The notes under the pieces were generated by a model that saw nothing but the letters and a program-made list of their open reading frames with translations, was not told where the DNA came from and ran no database searches. A program made the translations under genes and the position numbers. Positions 6,438 to 9,346 of a stretch of DNA of 9,346 nucleotides are shown piece after piece. Position 1 is the first letter of the stretch, and each line of letters starts with the position of its first letter. The stretch lies in NCBI GenBank assembly GCA_964449835.1, contig CAYVBZ010000076.1:1-9346 (forward strand). Reading direction: 5' to 3'. The stretch comes from JABDGC01 sp964449835 (GTDB lineage Bacteria; Pseudomonadota; Gammaproteobacteria; DSM-16500).

Positions 6438-7302
6438 TTATTGCTGGTTATGTCTGAGCCAAGACAGTAACTCGCTGTCAAAGAGTTCAGCTTCTTCAAG
6501 CTGAGGCGTATGGCCACTTTTCTCAAACACACGGATAGTGAGATTTTTGAATTTTTGTCGTAAAGGTTCCCACAAGTGCGGTGGGTTCCAGTAGTCATAA
6601 CGGCCAAGCATTAATAAAACAGGCATGTTTAATTGATCTAAGCCAATGGTGATGTCAATTTTTTTTAAAAAGTTCACCCCAAACGTAGTCAAACATTTCT
6701 GGAATGACTTTAACCTCCTGCCAGAGATGAGCGGCATCATATTTGGCGTCATACCAAATACGGGGGCCTGATCTGAGAGAATATAGAATAAAGCGCTTTT
6801 CAGGGCTTGATTTAATGTCGCTCTGTAAGCGCTTCATGCTACTTTCATAAAGGGTTTTTCTTTCTGGGCATACCGATTCATTGAAATATCGATCAGCGGC
6901 ATAAAAAGTATTTGGGCTGGCATTAGGCGATGAAGCAATAATAAGCACATGGGAAACACATGCAGGATATTTTTTAGCATATTCTAGTGCCATAAAGGCA
7001 TGGCCGGAATGCCCCATTATCGCTATTTGAGTTAATCCTAGGTTTTGCCTTAAAGCTTCAATATCATCAACTAGCTTATCTAATTCAAAAGCGGATTTAT
7101 CAAAAGGTTTGAGTGATTTTGCAAATCCTCGGTGATCCATGAAAACCATGCGTAGATGAGAGCGGAGGTTTTTGGAAAAAGTCCGTGGATAGTAAATAGC
7201 ACTCCCGATAACTAGGGTGGGTATTCCTGTGCCATCTATGCAATATCCTAATTCAAAGCCTTCATGCTCAATGGTGCCTATTATTTTTTGAGAGGAAATC
7301 AT
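6438..7302 (-). pseudogene. Alpha/beta hydrolase, frameshifted at an A8 tract
   Basis: Read across one frameshift, this is a complete alpha/beta-fold hydrolase of about 287 residues. Frame one has MDHRGFAKS (about 55-63, oxyanion-side loop) and the nucleophile elbow G97-H-S99-G-H101, and ends at TGA after GELFKKN. Frame two carries on with IDITIGLDQLNMPVLLMLG, the acid residue in GRYDYW (D236) and the catalytic His in SGHTPQLEE (H264). The switch is at eight consecutive A (plus-strand T 6659-6666); seven would keep one frame. All three triad residues survive, split over the two frames. I chose the ATG at 7302, with AGGAAAA before it, over the TTG at 7323. It precedes the MFS gene by 40 bp. 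Its substrate is unknown; drug inactivation is one possibility. Mutation, slippage or an assembly error are all open. Confidence 0.82.
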
Positions 7303-7452
7303 TTTATTTTCCTGTGCTACCAAGTGTCTGAACGTTGAGAATTTGTAAAATATTCATTCAGTCTCCGTTTTGTTCCTGGGCTGGTCATGTCTGGTAGAAT
7401 TGGCAATTTGATGAAGAAATGTAAGTTTCATAGTTTTGACTGTTCTAATACC

Positions 7453-7481
7453 TTGACCATTCAGTAATTTTGCCCTATAAC
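7453..7481 (+). promoter_or_regulatory. Sigma-70 promoter for the DUF3800 gene
   Basis: TTGACC (7453-7458) and TATAAC (7476-7481) are separated by 17 bp, with a predicted transcription start near 7488, about 30 bp before the ATG at 7517. It lies in the roughly 210-bp divergent spacer between the hydrolase and DUF3800 genes. I found no convincing promoter for the opposite, hydrolase-MFS direction, and no copy of the TGACA-TTG-TGTCA dyad. Confidence 0.6.
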
Positions 7482-7516
7482 CTGCCGATCAACAATTGTA
7501 GGCTGGCTGCCAAGAT

Positions 7517-7822
7517 ATGCAATTATTTTTTATTGATGAGTCAGGAACCATCCCACCAAAAGAAAAAAATGACGGTGTCGACTATTTCACCCTGGGCGGG
7601 ATTATGATACCTGAAGACTTTTGGCATGAATTAGACAAAGAATTAGCAGGTTTGAAGGCCCGATTTGGGGTGGATGGTGAAATAAAATGGCGTTATTTTT
7701 CTCCACAAAAACAAGACGCCGCGCAACACTCTCTTTCTCATCTCTCTGGCCCTCAAAAAGAAGAACTACGTCTTGGTATCTACCATTCAGTTAAAGGGGT
7801 GTGCTCTCGAAAAAATAGCTAA
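7517..7822 (+). pseudogene. DUF3800 protein, 3'-truncated at repeat B
   Basis: The frame starts FFIDESGT (D7-E8-S9-G10), the hallmark of the DUF3800 family, followed by YFTLGGIMIPEDFW and the conserved E-I-K-W (residues 55-58). Family members usually have about 230-280 residues and an RNase H-like fold is predicted; they are often carried by phages and islands. This frame has only 101 residues, and the last few (about CSRKNS) already look unrelated. The stop TAG lies exactly where direct repeat B begins, so the rest of the gene was lost in the rearrangement that placed the repeat. A good promoter precedes it but the ribosome binding site is weak (AAG near the ATG). Confidence 0.75.
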
Positions 7823-8078
7823 GGGGCTCCGGTTCGATGAAATCTTTTTTCAAAAATTTCCCCCCGGCCCCGGTATCTACAGCTAAAAATTCTTAACCCG
7901 TGGGACACTGGCGGGACAATTTTTATTAAATAAGAACCACAATTCTCAACAGGCCACAGCAAACAGGTCGAGTTTACTAATTGATTTAATTAAGATAGGC
8001 TATGACTAGCTATTGCTGTTTATAGTTTAAACAAGACTCTTAATCAGCGGGTCGTTGCTTCGGTCCCAACACGGCCCA
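7821..8078 (+). repeat. Direct repeat copy B: integrase-arm-like region ending in a tRNA-Lys 3' fragment
   Basis: This is the counterpart of copy A, with the same block order and only small indels. The arm-like units are TGGGACA (7901-7907) and CGGGACA (7912-7918), again 11 bp apart. A frame reading RGTLAGQFLLN in this copy and RGTLVGQFLLN in copy A is open in both, but an upstream A-tract indel breaks it here, so I treat the repeat as non-coding or as the decayed tail of an integrase gene. It occupies the stretch between the truncated DUF3800 gene and the spacer before the P-type ATPase-like gene; 8079-8206 shows nothing beyond a ribosome binding site. Confidence 0.75.
8032..8078 (+). other. 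Attachment core B: 3' half of a tRNA-Lys(CUU) gene, degenerate
   Basis: This reads GACTCTTAATCAGCGGGTCGTT, then GCTTCGGTCCCAACACGGCCCA. The anticodon loop CTCTTAA with anticodon CUU is intact, unlike core A. The 5' half of the tRNA is missing and one T-stem pair is broken (C against C), so it is not a working tRNA. It lies exactly 4337 bp from core A. Confidence 0.65.
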
Positions 8079-8206
8079 TGTTATTAAGTGATCGATAGTT
8101 AAAATAAAACCACACAAAGCTGCTGATTCTGAGTTTCTCTCAAAACTCGTTGGTGCTGTGGTGCTACCTTTTGAAGGGCCCGATTCTTAATTTAAAGGAA
8201 TGGATT

Positions 8207-9346
8207 ATGGCAGAGAACAATCAGGGGCTTTTAAGGAAGCTAATGACACGCTTGATTTTGGGTTTGCTGTTCACGACATTTCTGTTAATCCTACCTCATA
8301 GCTCTTGGATTTCCGCTCATGTTGCTGCTATTTTACAATTTATTTTAGCAACTCCTGTGGTGTTTTGGTCGGCTTGGCCGATTTGGCAAAAAGGCTGGCT
8401 TTCTGTTCGCAACCTCCACTTAGATCGCTTCACTCTTATGGCAATCGGCCTTGGACTGGCCTATGGCTATAGTTTTATTGCTCTGATTGTTCCGGAATGG
8501 TTCTTTTCTACCTTGCTGATGAATGGTGAAGTGGATCTCCATTTCGACTGGGCAGCTATTATGGCTGTTTTGGTCTCGTTCGAACAAGTCATGGAACATC
8601 TCGCTTGGAATAAAGCCGAGACTATTCTCTGGAATGCAAAGAGTTCACACCCATCTCAGCTAAAGACTAATGATAAAGCAGCAAAAGAACAACTTTCCAC
8701 TTTGAATATTCAACTTAGCCTGGATGCCGCTATTCCTTATTTTGTATTGGGTGTCCTCGTACTTGCTGTGCTGACTTTTGTCCTTGGTTTAGTCTATGCT
8801 CCTTATCCAGCCATTTCCTGGGCTTTGAAGTCAACACTGTCCGTGATAATGATAGCCGGTGCTGGCATGTTGACTCTGGTTTCGCCGTTGGCTGTCGCCA
8901 TTGGTATGGGAAGAGGAGCATCAACAGGAATCATGATCAAAAATATCGAAAGTCTCGAAACCTTAGCACGGACGGATATGTTGGTCATCGATAAATCGAG
9001 TATTATTGCCCTGGACCAATTGACAGTGACGACGGTCTTGCCTGTTTCAATCATGAGCAAAGACCAGTTATTATATTTTGCCGCCAGTTTGGAGCTGGCT
9101 TCCAAGCATCCATTAGCAAGGGCCGTCGTAGCCAGCGCACAACAAAGTCAATGCGCTCTCGTCAATCCAACCGAGTTTTGTGAAGAGAAAGGCCTAGGTG
9201 TTTGCGGAAAAATTGACGGTCAATTTATCGCTGTAGGAAACGAACGATGGATCCATTCATTCAAGGCTGAGGTCAGCCATCATTTCGTGAAAAATGCTGA
9301 AAAGCTGCAACGAAAAGGGGAAACCGTATTGTTTGTGTTACAAGCT
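8207..9346 (+). CDS. P1B-type ATPase-like protein lacking actuator, CPC and DKTGT motifs (3'-partial)
   Basis: The open frame of 380 codons continues past the window. AAAGGA stands eight bases before the ATG. Residues 42-95 match the first transmembrane pair of CopA-type copper ATPases (LATPVVFWSAWPIW, DRFTLMAIGLGLAYGYSF), and 110-133 match the next helix. The actuator domain with its TGE loop, normally about 120 residues, is replaced by a short polar linker (about 134-170). The metal site (I/A-CPC-ALGLATP in true pumps) reads A217-G-A-G-M-L-T-L-V-S-P227. The phosphorylation motif DKTGTLT reads D262-K-S-S-I-I-A. Conserved flanks (AIGMGRGAS, GIMIKNIESLETLARTD) and N-domain motifs remain: SKHPLARAVV with the HP, and GLGVCGKIDGQ with GxG. 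There is no N-terminal metal-binding domain. As the frame is unbroken, this looks like a retained pseudo-ATPase rather than a decaying pump. Confidence 0.85.
   Translation, partial: MAENNQGLLRKLMTRLILGLLFTTFLLILPHSSWISAHVAAILQFILATPVVFWSAWPIWQKGWLSVRNLHLDRFTLMAIGLGLAYGYSFIALIVPEWFFSTLLMNGEVDLHFDWAAIMAVLVSFEQVMEHLAWNKAETILWNAKSSHPSQLKTNDKAAKEQLSTLNIQLSLDAAIPYFVLGVLVLAVLTFVLGLVYAPYPAISWALKSTLSVIMIAGAGMLTLVSPLAVAIGMGRGASTGIMIKNIESLETLARTDMLVIDKSSIIALDQLTVTTVLPVSIMSKDQLLYFAASLELASKHPLARAVVASAQQSQCALVNPTEFCEEKGLGVCGKIDGQFIAVGNERWIHSFKAEVSHHFVKNAEKLQRKGETVLFVLQA

Larger units (their letters stand above)
3742..8078. mobile_element. Putative small integrative island bracketed by tRNA-Lys 3' fragments
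   Basis: The region between the ends of the two cores is 4337 bp. It holds a MerR regulator, a hydrolase-MFS operon and a truncated DUF3800 gene, and no recombinase. The layout (each repeat has arm sequence on its left and tRNA 3' end on its right) fits tandem accretion of elements at one tRNA site. In that reading copy A ends one element and copy B ends the next. The lack of an integrase and the truncated gene at the right end suggest a deletion derivative that can move only with help, or a fixed remnant. Confidence 0.55.

Noticed and set aside
8032..8078. Complete tRNA-Lys gene
   Set aside because: Only the anticodon-to-acceptor 3' half is present in either copy, the T-stem is mispaired, and no D-arm or 5' acceptor strand is found upstream.
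8140..8180. Copper-responsive (CueR-like) operator before the ATPase-like gene
   Set aside because: GGTGCT occurs twice, but no ACCTTCC...GGAAGGT-like dyad and no long-spacer promoter is visible.
8730..9105. Minus-strand frames opposite the P-type ATPase-like gene
   Set aside because: These are antisense shadows of a long, well-supported coding frame.
1..9346. CRISPR array, IS element or transposase
   Set aside because: I saw no regularly spaced short repeats, no terminal inverted repeats and no transposase motifs; the only sizeable repeat is the tRNA-linked pair.

Overview
The window is AT-rich bacterial DNA. Its mix of genes (Bcr/CflA-type MFS pump, TipAS-like MerR regulator, type II and type IV toxin-antitoxin genes, serine hydrolase of the beta-lactamase fold, a two-helix hairpin protein, a tRNA-Lys attachment remnant) suggests an accessory or plastic region of a low-GC gammaproteobacterium. 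Legionella or a relative is my best guess, from general resemblance only.

Layout. Positions 1-466 carry the end, or all, of a small protein with a C-terminal hydrophobic hairpin. Positions 467-936 have no intact gene, but the minus strand shows a decayed reading frame interrupted by TAA. From 3257 down to 937 the minus strand carries a compact set: an AbiEi/DUF6088-like antitoxin, a RelE/HigB-like toxin frameshifted at an A7 tract, its XRE antitoxin, and a beta-lactamase-fold serine hydrolase without a signal peptide. These genes overlap or lie close together and probably share one promoter near 3290.

Two diverged direct repeats of about 255 bp (about 3484-3741 and 7821-8078) follow. Each ends in the same approximately 45-bp piece, which I read as the 3' half of a tRNA-Lys(CUU) gene. 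This looks like an integrase attachment core with its arm region. The two cores are offset by exactly 4337 bp and bracket a small island (about 3742-8078) that has no integrase of its own. The island encodes a TipAS-like MerR regulator with a textbook 19-bp-spacer promoter containing a perfect dyad, a convergent operon of an alpha/beta hydrolase (frameshifted at an A8 tract) and a Bcr/CflA-type efflux pump, and a DUF3800 protein cut off exactly where the second repeat starts. The cargo looks like a small drug-sensing and drug-export module.

Right of the island, from 8207 to the window end, is a long open frame that aligns by eye along the backbone of copper-type P1B ATPases. It lacks the actuator domain, has Gly-Ala-Gly in place of the CPC metal site, and has DKSSI in place of the invariant DKTGT, yet it keeps the HP and GxG nucleotide-domain motifs. 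It appears to be an intact pseudo-ATPase and is the most unusual item in the window. All family calls are by eye, without any database search.
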